Of a DNA stretch of 64,000 nucleotides, positions 39,701 to 49,022 are shown one piece after another; positions within the stretch are counted from its first letter, which is position 1; each line of letters begins with the position of its first letter. The stretch lies in assembly GCA_964035575.1 (NCBI GenBank), contig OZ037906.1, positions 992,001 to 1,056,000 on the forward strand, in the 5' to 3' direction. This stretch comes from Rhynchopus sp. YZ270_cl-10. Its lineage: Eukaryota > Euglenozoa > Diplonemea > Diplonemida > Diplonemidae. Below the pieces are notes generated by a model. The model saw nothing but the letters and a program-made list of their open reading frames with translations, had not been told where the DNA came from and did not search any database. The position numbers were made by a program, and so were the translations under genes.

Positions 39701-42700
39701 GCACCCTAAAAACGAGGTAATTTCGGGCATTTTAAGCGGTTCCGTCCCTCATAAATACGCCTGGGACCCACACAGGACCCCTAAAAGCCCCAAAAACCAT
39801 ACATTTCCACCCCGGGACCCCAGAAGATGTGGACTGAAGTGTTTTTCGGGTGTTTAGAAGGAGTTTTGTCTGATTGGAGCAATTTCTTGGCAAGTGCTAA
39901 ATTTTGGCCCCCAAGCGTTACGCATTTTTGGGGTGTTTTTTCACAAAAACCCCATTTTTTTGGGACAAGAAATGCTCTGTTAAGGTCGTCAGGTGGTTTA
40001 TTGGGATATATGGGTGATCCCCAGGGCGATTTGCGCCCAGGTACGCCCATTTTAGTGGATTTCTTCACCGAAATTTCAAAAAAATGGGTTTGGACAGCAA
40101 GTCCTTAAGGATTTCCTTCTACGTGGCTCCCCCTACCCCCCCCCCCCCCTAGGGGGTCCGACTCCCTAGTAAAATTTTGTCCGGTTTTCGTTTTTTTCAA
40201 CATTCGGCCATTTCCCGGGCACCTCCGGGTGAATCCTGCCCCCAAAATAGGGTTTCTGGGCCCTGTGGGGCTAAATTCACCCTCTAGGTACCCCAAAATA
40301 TGAAAAAAATTGAAAAATATGGTGAAAAATCGGGTTTTTGGCCTTTTGGGCACTATGTCCAGTTTTGACTAAATTTCCAAAAAAAAATCAAAAAAAGCCC
40401 CAAAAATAGACGAAAAAAGGAGTCTCTGGCCACAATTTCGGCCCAAAAATGTGTTTTGAGTCCATTGCAAACGGTTTTTCGCCTTTTCGCCACTTTTTTT
40501 GATGATTTTTTGGTGTTTTTAGGTGCAAAAACAACCCCAGAACAACCCCAGAACAACCCCAGAACACTTTTCCACCACATTCTGGACCAATTTCTAGCCG
40601 AACTTTTTGCTGAAAACCGCCAAAAAACCACCCCTGTGAGTCAGATTATACCGAATGGTGCTCCAATTCCCACAATAACACCCAAATCTACGGCAGAAAA
40701 TCGGGGGGGAAAAACACACTTTTTTCAGAAGGTCGTCAGGCAGGGTTCCATAATGAGCTTTTTGAAAAAAGTGTGTTTTTTCCCCCCGATTTTCTGCCGT
40801 AGATTTGGGTGTTATTGTGGGAATTGGAGCACCATTCGGTATAATCTGACTCACAGGGGTGGTTTTTCGGCGGTTTTCAGCAAAAAGTTCGGCTAGAAAT
40901 TGGTCCAGAATGTGGTGGAAAAGTGTTCTGGGGTTGTTCTGGGGTGGAACCCTGCCTGACGACCTTTTGAAAAAAGTGTGTTTTTTTTCTCCGATTTTCT
41001 GACGTAGATTTGGGTGTTATTGTGGGAATTGGAGCAACATTCGGTATAATCTGACTCACAGGGGTGGTTTTTTGGCGGTTTTCAGCAAAAAGTTCGGCTA
41101 GAAATTGGTCCAGAATGTGGTGGAAAAGTGTTCTGGGGTTGTTCTGGGGTTGTTCTGGGGTTGTTTTTGCACCTAAAAACACCAAAAAATCATCAAAAAA
41201 AGTGGCGAAAAGGCGAAAAACCGTTTGCAATGGACTCAAAACACATTTTTGGGCCGAAATTGTGGCCAGAGACTCCTTTTTTCGTCTATTTTTGGGGCTT
41301 TTTTTGATTTTTTTTTGGAAATTTAGTCAAAACTGGACATAGTGCCCAAAAGGCCAAAAACCCGATTTTTCACCATATTTTTCAATTTTTTTCATATTTT
41401 GGGGTACCTAGAGGGTGAATTTAGCCCCACAGGGCCCAGAAACCCTATTTTGGGGGCAGGATTCACCCGGAGGTGCCCGGGAAATGGCCGAATGTTGAAA
41501 AAAACGAAAACCGGACAAAAATTTACATGGGAGTCGGACCCCCTACCCCCCCCCCCCCCCCCCCCCCCTCAGCTACACCAGTTTTTCTTTCAATACTCTG
41601 CTAATTACTTTGAACGGTACAAAAGCCGATACCAATATTGTGATCAAGGTGACCGATCGTGACATCGCAGTCAGGATTAACTCCACCGAATATCGTAAAG
41701 CCTAAAGGACATATCTTCCTTCCGTTCTTTGCGCATCATTGACTGCTGTGGGGGGTTGTCGAGCTTTCACAACTATTACAACCAACAGGTACCAGCAGAA
41801 TGGAATTCTAGTGACAGATTACGAGGGTGGTGAACTGCCAGACTTCACCATACCTGCGTTGACAGAATTTATCACCAAAATGATGGCGTCGGGGCTTACG
41901 GTATGCCTGGAAAAAACAACAACATCACAGGGCTTTTTGTAAGACAATTTCCTTTGAGAGCCAAGATGAGTCAAAACAATTGTTCACCCCCTCCCTTTCA
42001 GGTCCCTCAGTACATCATGTCATCTCCGATGTTGGTCAGAGCACCGATTCAGGTATGTACCATTCCCCCCCATCCCCCTGCATCATCGTGGAGGTTTCAC
42101 AGTTGTTGCGGATGCTCCAAACGACGGGAGTGAGTCCAACAGGGAAAAGAAGAACGCTAAGTCTCCCTCACTCAGGAAAACAGGAATTTTTTTTTGGGAC
42201 TTTTTTTGAGATTTTTCAAACGAATTTGGGAGGCTTTTTCCAATACTTTTATATTTACGGTAAAGCCAAAGCAATACAGAGAGAACCAACCTTTTTTTAG
42301 AAAGGTGACTAAGCGCGAACGAACCCGCTTATGGTCATCTTATAAACTTTTCATGTTTCTCTTAAACCAAGATGCTATCACCAAACCCCTCCTGCATCAT
42401 CGAAAGTAAACAACAACAAAACAAAAAAGAACAAAATAAAGTAGCAAAAACAAAACAAAACTAATGGTGTGGCCCGATTTCTGGTTTTGCGTGTCTCAAG
42501 AATGGCCCAAAAGTGGGTTAAATCGAGGGGGGGTCCCTTTTTTAATTTGTTACCCGGTGTTTTTTTGGGGTGGTTTTCACGCTAGGTCTGACCCGGAGGC
42601 ACCTCTGCATAGTGACTGGAGGGGAAATTTGGGGTGGTCCGAACCTTTCGGTTAGGAATAATTCACAACACAGTGGCTAAAATCGGGGTTTTCTGGGAAG

Positions 42701-43553
42701 GGATACCCTAAGGGGGAAACCGATTGACCTTGAGTCCTCCTTGGCTTCAAGGAGCCAGACAGTTCACCTCGGGGGGGCACATGGCGTGCCCTGGCAGAAT
42801 AATCGGGTTGAGCCTGTTAACTGCTGTGCCACAGTTGGTCCAGCTGGTCACTTTATTCCCGATATTCGGGAAGCCAAAAACCGTGAGGGATCGATAATGA
42901 CTTTTTTCCTTTGTTAAGGCGCCCCTACGCATACCTCGAAGACGAATTTCGGTATACTGTGTATACTGTGTATACTGTGTATACTGTGTATACTGTGTAT
43001 ACTGTGTATACTGTGTATACTGTGTATACTGTGTATACTGTGTATACTGTGTATACTGTGTATACTGTGTATACTGTGTATACTGTGTATACTGTGTATA
43101 CTGTGTATACTGTGTATACTGTGTATACTGTGTATACTGTGTATACTGTGTATACTGTGTATACTGTGTATACTGTGTATACTGTGTATACTGTGTATAC
43201 TGTGTATACTGTGTATACTGTGTATACTGTGTATACTGTGTATACTGTGTATACTGTGTATACTGTGTATACTGTGTATACTGTGTATACTGTGTATACT
43301 GTGTAAAGGGCAAAAAAATTAAAAAATACACCTAAAAAAACACGGCTCAAGAATGGCCCAAGAATGGCCCAAAAGTGGGTTAAATCGAGGGGCGGGCCAC
43401 ACCAGACTAAACTAACTTTCAAACCCTCCTGCATCATCACCACCTTTCCCCTCACAGACGGACACCGGCGACTTCATCCAATGCTATACCCTCAACATAA
43501 ATACATGGAAGCCGGAAGGATGGTCGAGGAATAACAGAGATCTGCAGCGGTAA
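36734..43553 (+). CDS. FCP1/NIF-type HAD phosphatase, seven exons
   Basis: Exons 36734-36895, 37158-37328, 37465-37542, 37697-37782, 41789-41900, 42002-42052 and 43458-43553 give 251 residues with consistent phases; all donors are GTATG. The product is a small CTD-phosphatase-like HAD protein: YTVVFDLDETLIY carries the catalytic DxDxT, then YARPGLDELFTLC, ALVWTAGLRAYA (motif II Thr), HAKWFSG, DLGVLGRDLDRTLMIENTP, and NGILVTDYEGGELPDFTIPALTEFI. In SCP/Dullard enzymes the segment before the Pro is DNSP; here it is ENTP, a conservative change at a Mg-binding Asp. The N-terminus is basic and lacks FCP1's BRCT domain. Likely role: dephosphorylation of a phospho-Ser/Thr protein. Intron 4 is 4 kb of foldback elements. 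The short last two exons are less certain. Confidence 0.8.
36896..37157 (+). other. Intron 1 of the HAD phosphatase gene, containing a family C element
   Basis: CAG|GTATGG to CTTCTACAG|TCGAAA. The intron contains a family C copy on the gene strand. Confidence 0.8.
36923..37035 (+). repeat. Family C element inside an intron
   Basis: ATATCAGATGTCAATCTCGA, AATGGATGTAGGGCAG, then GGTTACCAAAAGGACACTGC, CAGGGCGTATTTCAAGTCAA and T-rich end. The middle is diverged. Confidence 0.65.
37854..38904. mobile_element. Foldback element with C-run/CTAGGCATAGGTGCCCG ends and ACAGGTAC core
   Basis: Left: C-run, CTAGGCATAGGTGCCCGGCG, AGTT. Right: CGGCGGGCACCTATGCCTAG, then GGGG. Inner arms repeat AACTCGCCCA/GGCGAGTTGT motifs in both orientations. 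The core is the octamer array (37995-38241) followed by a segment of about 260 bp shared with 59513-59880. The plan is the same as the 53788-54624 element. Confidence 0.75.
37995..38241. repeat. ACAGGTAC octamer array
   Basis: About 31 perfect copies of ACAGGTAC. Each unit contains AG|GT, a splice-site-like junction, on the gene strand inside a 4-kb intron. A second array is at 59330-59514. Confidence 0.95.
38900..40133. mobile_element. 1.23-kb palindrome, arms about 0.58 kb
   Basis: Left arm from GGGGGAGCCACCAAAG, right arm to GTGGCTCCCCC. Nearly every base of 38910-39480 is found inverted in 39555-40100, for example CAAATCGCCCTGGGGATCAC and its inverse. The centre (about 39480-39555) holds GTTACACTT/CAAGTGAGGCAC repeats. 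No ORF, and the arms are only slightly diverged. Confidence 0.85.
40136..41570. mobile_element. 1.43-kb palindrome with an extra inverted copy at the centre
   Basis: Left: C-run, CTAGGGGGTCCGACTCCC. Right: GGGAGTCGGACCCCCTAC, C-run. Arms 40150-40735 and 40975-41550 are near-identical inverses. Between them the inner third is repeated again in inverse (40760-40945), so the centre is itself a foldback, suggesting a duplication or gene-conversion event. Confidence 0.85.
42302..42354 (+). repeat. Family A hairpin element in intron 6, alternative stem
   Basis: AAGGTGACTAAGCGCGAACG then AACCCGCTTATGGTCATCTT, ATAAACTTTTC. TAAGCG pairs exactly with CGCTTA, although the loop sequence has changed. Confidence 0.75.
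42749..42897. repeat. Family E dispersed repeat, copy 2
   Basis: AAGGAGCCAGACAGTTCACC, then GGCGTGCCCTGGCAGAAT, GTGCCACAGTTGGTCCAGCT, GGTCACTTTATTCC and ACCGTGA. Compare 17455-17600. Confidence 0.7.
42951..43304. repeat. TATACTGTG nonamer array
   Basis: About 39 uninterrupted copies of TATACTGTG. The same nonamer, mostly in inverse orientation, forms the array at 54036-54312. Confidence 0.95.
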
Positions 43554-43666
43554 TTCTTTTTGTTTTTGTTTTTGTTTTGGTGGTCTTTTTTTGAACGCAC
43601 CTCGGGGGAGGAGAGCAAGGCGGGGGGGGCGGGGGGAAAAGTCAACACGGTTGACAGATTTTTTAA

Positions 43667-44658
43667 CCCTTTATGGACCACGGCCGTATTTTGCGTTTTG
43701 CTATGATTGTCTCTCACATAGGTAAAATGAGATCCGATGCATATTTTTGATCGTACCTGGCCGCAATTGAAAGATTTTGAGCAGATCTTTCAAATGGAGC
43801 AGAAATCGAAATAAAATGAGAAAAATGGAAAATGGAAAATTGAGGGGAGTTGATTTTTTTCCTGAAAATTTTGAAGAAAAAAATTATTCCGGCTGCGCAC
43901 CTGTTTTTTCGGTTTTCGAAAATGGCTTTATTTGAAAGATCGGTTCAAAATCTTTCAAAAGAAAAAAAAATCGATCAAAAAGTCCTAGTAGATAATGTCT
44001 CACTGCATGGAGAGAAGGTACCAACCAGCTAAATATACCGTAACTGTACAGAGGTTGGACAGTACAAAAGTTGGGGCTTTTGGGGCTTTTGGCCAACTTG
44101 GCCTGGTGTTGAACGCCACATCCCCCGCACATGTAATCTGCTTTTAGCCGCCTGTTTCCCAAGCAAGAAGAAGTTGTCGACCAACACCCTCCTGTCAGTG
44201 TCTCTGTACCTTGACTGTGTTGATACAGCTTCTTTTGTACAATGTCCCTCAAAAGACAAAGGGCAATAAATACACGGAGAAGAGGCACAGCCAGTTCAGG
44301 GTCAGGAACTGCTACGACGAGTGTTACTTTGCCCGGTCGCAGATATTTTCCATTATTTTAGTTTTGTTCTGAAAACCGTACAAAATGGTTCCCTTCACAC
44401 CAAAGTTTGAATCCTCTGATGACTCAAGCTCGCCAGAGTAGTACATTATTCCCAAAATATACCCGAAAAAGTCGAAAATTTGGAAATGCCTCGATTTGGT
44501 GACAGTGTATGAGAGTGTCAAAATAAATTGAATCTTGCTTCTTTGGAAATATTTCACATCAAATCTTTCCACTAAAAAAAAAAATCGCTGAAAAAGTCTG
44601 AGTAGAAGCCATGTTAAGCATTTTCGTGGATATATATATCCTCTTGGTCCATAAAGGG
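43667..44658. mobile_element. piggyBac-like element with degenerate transposase remnant
   Basis: CCCTTTATGGACCA and TGGTCCATAAAGGG are inverted ends, and TTAA flanks both (43663-43666, 44659-44662). The subterminal TCGTACCTGGCCGCAATTGA is shared with 20719-22089. On the minus strand around 44030-44200 is a frame with RRVLVDNFFLLGKQAAKSRL and HVRGMWRSTPGQ, which resembles the DNxF and G-T-x-R-x-N region of piggyBac transposases. The frames around it are broken, so this is a decayed copy. Confidence 0.75.
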
Positions 44659-44727
44659 TTAAAAAACCTTCTTTTTCTTTTGGTTGATATGCAGTTTGCA
44701 TGATGCCTCATTCCTTCAAGACATTTT

Positions 44728-44772
44728 GAGGTACACTGTCAGAGGGCTTTTGTATTTCATGCCAACTTTTAA
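44728..44772 (+). repeat. Family C element, 3' end
   Basis: GAGGTACACTGTCAGAGGGC then TTTTGTATTTCATGCCAAC. Confidence 0.6.
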
Positions 44773-44866
44773 GAGGTGTGTGTGGAGGGCTTTTAGATTT
44801 TGATAAATGAGTCTGCTGACGTATGGTGTGAGGCGTTTTTTTTTTTTTTTTTTTGCACATGTCAAC

Positions 44867-45360
44867 CAGCCCCTCCGCTACGTTTTCAGATTTTTTTTGA
44901 GTTCTGTTGCGGGGGTTTTTTTTTTCACCCTGCGCCAGTGTCTTATCCAGGGATTCAGATTTCAAAATAGGGGGGTCAGCTGTTTTTGTGCCCAAAATTT
45001 TTTCAGCACTGCTGACCAGGGACATTGGGAACATAGGGAACTGAATTTTTTTTTTTGCGAAGCAAAAACAAAATCAAACAAATGGCGCCGCAGGCGAAAA
45101 AAAATTTAGGGTACAGTGTAAAAATCTAGCTTTTTACAGCACAGAGTCACACATCGAATCCTTTTTTGCGGAGCAAAAAAGAAAAAATGGCGCCGCAGGC
45201 AAAAAAAAATTGAGGTACAGCCTGGATGGTGCGGTCAGCAACCCAGTTCCCCATGGTACTCTCGTGGTTCAACCATGTTTTTTTTTTTTTCTTTTTTTTT
45301 TGAAAATTTTCAGACTTCTGTTGCGCCGCAACAGAACTTTATACGGTAGCGGAGCCCCTG
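44867..45360. mobile_element. hAT-like MITE (target duplication ATGTCAAC) inserted in a family B element
   Basis: CAGCCCCTCCGCTACG at the left and CGGTAGCGGAGCCCCTG at the right are inverted. ATGTCAAC flanks both (44859-44866, 45361-45368). Removing the insert leaves TTTTGCACATGTCAACTTCG, which matches the intact B copy at 51565-51610 (TTTTGCACATGTCAACTTCA). The interior has two direct copies of ATGGCGCCGCAGGC and GTTCTGTTGC/GCAACAGAAC arms. No ORF. Confidence 0.85.
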
Positions 45361-45661
45361 ATGTCAACTTCGCTTTTTGATGGCTGTACCCTGTTTGTTC
45401 AGTTGCAAAAAAAAAAAAAACAAAAAATAAAGATAAAAAAAGAGGAGACGACGCTGGTGGAAAACTCCATCTTTCGATTGAAAATTATATCTTAATCATT
45501 TTGCACTTGGCAACTTCTCTTTTTGAAAAAAAATCTCAGAAGTTCTTTTACCTATGCCTTTACCCACCACCCCCCTCGCGCTCTTGTACTGTACTGTACT
45601 TCATTGGATATGCACGACCCGATATATATGCGAGCTTTGCGAACCCAGTGGTGTTTTTCAA

Positions 45662-45705
45662 AAGGTGTCTAAACACTGTGATGCTTAGGTACATCTTTCT
45701 ATGGT
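45662..45705 (+). repeat. Family A element, diverged stem
   Basis: AAGGTGTCTAAACACTGTGA then TGCTTAGGTACATCTTTC. CTAA pairs with TTAG, and CAC with GTG inside. Confidence 0.55.
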
Positions 45706-45719
45706 TTTCTCTCTATTTT

Positions 45720-45808
45720 GATGAATATGCCGGCATATCCATCTTAACCAGATTTTCTTTTTTTGAGGTACACTGTTACGATCGGGCTTGTTGTATTTCA
45801 ACTTTTTG
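45720..45808 (+). repeat. Palindromic F-like hairpin followed by family C 3' end
   Basis: GATGAATATGCCGGCATATC then CATCTTAACC is a near-perfect hairpin with the CATCTT box. It is followed at 45764 by GAGGTACACTGTTACGATCG, GGCTTGTTGTATTTCAAC and T-rich sequence. Confidence 0.55.
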
Positions 45809-46162
45809 TTGTGCCCTCCGTGACTGCTATCTTTTTGTGTTAGTAGTCTAAAAAAATATGGGACATAGTTGGGGGTTTCAACTTTTAAACGTATTTTGTT
45901 TTGTTTTGTTTGTTTTGCGTCTTTATTTGTCTTCATGAGTGGATTTCAACCTTCAACCCTTCACCTCCCCCCATCCCTTGCGTTTTTGGGTGTTCTGTGT
46001 TTCCGTTCGGGGTGTCTGTTGTTTCTGTGAAGTGCTGGTTACGTTCGTGGAGAAGCGAGGCAGAGGGAGCGAGAGACTCGCCCCCAAGGGGGGGGAAGGC
46101 AGAGAGAGCAGAGAACCCAACAAAAATAAGAAAGTTGCATTCCGAAAGTTCTTTTTGATCAA

Positions 46163-46285
46163 TATCAGATGTAAACCTCGAAATGCATGGTTGGGGTGTC
46201 CATCCCGTCATGTGACAGAAGCCCTCTCTACAGTGTACGTCAGGTAGACTGATGAGAGGGCTTTGTATTTCAAGTCACATTTTGT
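46163..46285 (+). repeat. Family C element, near full length
   Basis: ATCAGATGTAAACCTCGAAA, TGCATGGTTGGGGTGTCCAT, then a diverged middle, GTAGACTGATGAGAGGGCTT and TGTATTTCAAGTCACATTTT. Confidence 0.7.
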
Positions 46286-47040
46286 GCTCGAATTTTTGCC
46301 TTTTTTTTCCATCCCTGCCTTTTTCCATTATATTTTTTTTCTTAAATCTAACCCGAATACTGCATGCAGGAATGTTGCAGGTGTTGTGTCAGGTGTATAG
46401 CGAGTATTTACCAAGCAATCTCTTGCTTTGACAAAAGAGAAGGGGTATTTTTTTTGTCGCGTTGAAAAGAGTAAAAATGATGTTGTTTTTGTTTTTTGTT
46501 TGTTTTGTTTTGCTCCCCTTGCAAATTTATAGTCTTTTTTTTTTTTCAACATTTGTTATGGTCATTCTCAACCCCACGATCGGAAAATTGGTTTTCACCT
46601 TCGCCTAGAGGATTGGGACAAAGACGAAATATGTATGGTGAAGGAAACACACAAATGTACGAGGGCCCAAGGGGAGAGAGAGAGAGAGGGAGAAGAATAC
46701 ACCCACCACCTTTCTGCAATGCCTCAATAAAGCGACAACAAAAAATAACTAAGCAAATAAGCAAGAGACATTAGTGGCGCGTCTACCAAAAACCACCGTG
46801 TAGCCAGCGTCACGCCTACCTCGGTAGGTTACAGCAGGCACTCCGCTAGGTACTAAAGTTCTGTTGATTGTCAACAGAACTTTTTGAAAATGGGGAAAAA
46901 AAGAAAAAAAAAAAAAGTTCTGCTAAGTGGTTCAGACCCGTTCTACCTGTCAAAAAAGCTCAGGAGAAGAAGATATGGAGAGGTGAGTGCTCAAACGTCC
47001 CAAAAAAGTCAAATTCGGGCGTTGGTAAAAAAAAAAGTTG

Positions 47041-47065
47041 CGTACCGTGCGCCTGCGGCGCAAGC
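47041..47065. repeat. Dispersed GCGTACCGTGCGCCTGCGGCGC motif
   Basis: GCGTACCGTGCGCCTGCGGC then GCA. The same string occurs, slightly varied, at 16759-16780 and 34928-34948, and its core CGCCTGCGGCG appears inverted twice in the hAT MITE at 44867-45360. GCGCCTGCGGCGC is self-complementary apart from its middle. Confidence 0.6.
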
Positions 47066-47167
47066 ATGTACCCCACCAACGTGGACCATCAACAGAATAT
47101 TTTCGAAATCGGAAATCCTAGCGGAGAGCCTGGGTTACAGTGGAAAAAAAAAAAAAAAAAAAAAAAC

Positions 47168-47246
47168 AGACAGTGGAGATTGCACAACTGTGGGCAACAC
47201 AAACCGAGGCAACTACACTATTCCAACAATTTATCGAGAAAAAAAT
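47168..47246 (+). repeat. Family D element, type copy
   Basis: AGTGGAGATTGCACAACTGT, GGGCAACACAAACCGAGGCA, ACTACACTATTCCAACAATT, TATC and an A-rich tail. Preceded by a 24-A run. Confidence 0.75.
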
Positions 47247-47593
47247 AAACTTATAGTTACCGCTAAGTCATATTCCCACAATTTAAAAACGCAGTGAGTT
47301 GTGGGTTACGTGAATGAGTGACCCACAATGCGCTAAGCTATTTTTTTTTTTTTTCGGGAAAAAATTTGACAAGAATTATCAGTTTTTTTTTATTGACGCG
47401 CAATTATCGCAAAAAGGCACGCCAATCAAATAAAAAAGAAAACACAAAAAAAAAAAACCAAAAGCACGAAATAAAAGTAGCAAAAAACTTCATAAAACCC
47501 ATCCAAACACCTTCTTCTATGCGTAGCAGAAGAAGGTGTGGAAAGGTGGGGATGTGTTGTGTTCCATTGCCAGTATTGTATTTGTATTCTTAT

Positions 47594-47640
47594 AGGTGAC
47601 GAAGCAAAAGGCTTCGGTTCATCTTACCAACTCTTCGTCT
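47594..47640 (+). repeat. Family A hairpin element with compensatory stem change
   Basis: AGGTGACGAAGCAAAAGGCT then TCGGTTCATCTTACCAAC. The stem is CGAAGC/GCTTCG where consensus is CTAAGC/GCTTAG: one T-A pair has become G-C on both arms while the flanking boxes are unchanged. Confidence 0.8.
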
Positions 47641-47719
47641 TTAAGCTTCCCCCCTTTTTTTGGAGAGAGTGGGAGAAGGTGGGAGAGGGTGACAGGCTCT
47701 AAAGGTGGTCATGAAAAAA

Positions 47720-47795
47720 AGTGGAGATTGCACAACTGTGGGCAACACAAACCGAGGCAACTACACTCCAACAATTTATCAAAAAAAAAAAAGTA
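47720..47795 (+). repeat. Family D element
   Basis: GTGGAGATTGCACAACTGTG, GGCAACACAAACCGAGGCAA, CTACACTCCAACAATTTATC, A-run. Nearly identical to 47168-47246. Confidence 0.75.
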
Positions 47796-47972
47796 AGAGC
47801 ACAAACCCCACATACACATAATGCACGTATTATATTGCGTTCGTTTAGGGCAGAAAGGTGCCCGTGGTGGTGGATGTTGTTTGTTTTTTTTTGGTTTGTT
47901 TTATTATACCTTCTATTCAGTAGAATAGTTAGTATATGAAACGATTGTTTGTTTTGGAAAGTTAGAGGTGGT

Positions 47973-48030
47973 GTGTGCCTGCATCCCAGCGATGTTTGCA
48001 CAGTGCCAACTTATTCCCACCTTTTTTTTT
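47973..48030 (+). repeat. Family B hairpin element with re-paired inner stem
   Basis: GTGTGCCTGCATCCCAGCGA then TGTTTGCACAGTGCCAACTT and later a T-run. GTGC pairs with GCAC outside, and GCATC with GATG inside; the copy at 51885 uses GCCTC/GAGGC instead. Confidence 0.6.
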
Positions 48031-48056
48031 GATGAGTGGAAGCGGGAGTAGCACAT

Positions 48057-48172
48057 ATCAGATGGATGTGGGATTGCATGGCTGGGTGGTCCACCCCCCG
48101 GTACCACCCGGTCATTGTACCAAGGTACACTGTCATGAGGGCTGTTGTATTTCAAGTCAACTTTTTTTCACT
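48057..48172 (+). repeat. Family C element, near full length
   Basis: TCAGATGGATGTGGGATTGC, ATGGCTGGGTGGTCCACCCC, CCGGTACCACCCGGTCATTG, TACCAAGGTACACTGTCATG, AGGGCTGTTGTATTTCAAGT, CAAC, T-run. Confidence 0.75.
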
Positions 48173-48284
48173 TTTTGTTCCTGTTGCCACAAAAAAAGGA
48201 AAAAGGGTTTATAACCCACCTGCCGCCCTACCCTTTGTTCCCTTCCCCCATCGAGTCAAACGAGGTGAAAATGATACACCAGAC

Positions 48285-48362
48285 AGTGGAGATTTGCACA
48301 ACTGTGGGCAACACAACCCGAGGCAACTCCAACAATTTATCAAAAAAGAGAAAAAAAAAAAT
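48285..48362 (+). repeat. Family D element
   Basis: GTGGAGATTTGCACAACTGT, GGGCAACACAACCCGAGGCA, ACTCCAACAATTTATC and an A-rich tail. Confidence 0.75.
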
Positions 48363-48659
48363 TGTCCAGTCTGGTAGTTTAGCTATCCCAATAAAAAAAA
48401 CACCTGTGTGTAAAATGGGAGGAGGAGAAGAACCCCATATATGCGCAAAATGGTTATAAAAAATAGTGCCTTCCCCCATCCCTCTGCTCCCCTTACCCCC
48501 GCTTAGGGGTTCTTTCATTTTTATTTTTTTTTTTACAATCTGTTCTTGGATCCGGGAAATAGCGGTAAATGCAAAATATAGGCCCCACCCCACCCATTTT
48601 TTTTTTGCCCGCAGAGGTGTTTTGCACAACTACCATTTTTTTTTTCTTTCCATCCCTGC

Positions 48660-48694
<35 letters not shown>
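48660..48694. repeat. CT dinucleotide tract
   Basis: About 17 CT repeats between T-rich stretches, with no adjacent ATG-led gene. Confidence 0.9.
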
Positions 48695-48697
<3 letters not shown>

Positions 48698-48963
48698 GTG
48701 GTCATTCGGGTGAGGTGTTTTTACACTTTTAAACTTCCCTCCCCTCTTTTTTCCTTTTTTTTTTTTTTTGAAAAAGCACTGAAAGTTCCCGTACAACCAC
48801 TGCGACAGAGTAAGCCGGAAACTACATTAAAGTTCGCACATCGCTTTGGTTAAGGATCTAAAAAAGCTAAACAAACACAAACACAAAATAGCAAAAACAA
48901 AGAGTACAAACATAACAACAAACATTTTCAAACTCCCCCTCTTTTTTTTGTTCTCGGTAGCTA

Positions 48964-49022
48964 CGCTAGGCCCAAGCAACGAGAGGCTTAGGTTCATCTT
49001 ATAAACTTTTCTTTTCTTTTCT
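48964..49022 (+). repeat. Family A hairpin element with extended stem
   Basis: CGCTAGGCCCAAGCAACGAG then AGGCTTAGGTTCATCTTATA, AACTTTTCTTTTC. CTAGGCC can pair with GGCTTAG (one G-T); the alternative AAGC/GCTT is also possible. Confidence 0.65.

Larger units (their letters stand above)
37783..41788 (+). other. Intron 4 of the HAD phosphatase gene, 4006 nt of foldback elements
   Basis: GAGG|GTATGC donor and ACCAACAG|GTACCAG acceptor; the codon GG|G is completed across the junction. Almost the whole intron is three abutting inverted-repeat blocks: 37854-38904, 38900-40133 and 40136-41570. Confidence 0.8.
42465..43404. mobile_element. Element with TGGTGTGGCCCG ends, E repeat and TATACTGTG array
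   Basis: TGGTGTGGCCCG at the left is inverted at the right as CGGGCCACACCA. A subterminal segment GGCCCAAAAGTGGGTTAAAT is direct at both ends. Inside are an E repeat (42749-42897) and the nonamer array. ACTAA lies beside both ends but one base off at the right, so a target duplication is only possible. It lies in the last intron of the HAD phosphatase gene, and is related in plan to 15201-18852. Confidence 0.6.

Noticed and set aside
40353-41342. Several 80-120-codon frames within the foldbacks
   Set aside because: They occur in pairs because the arms are inverted copies; low-complexity readings without motifs.
45939-46247. Open frames around 45.9-46.2 kb
   Set aside because: Partly overlap a family C element and have no recognisable domain.
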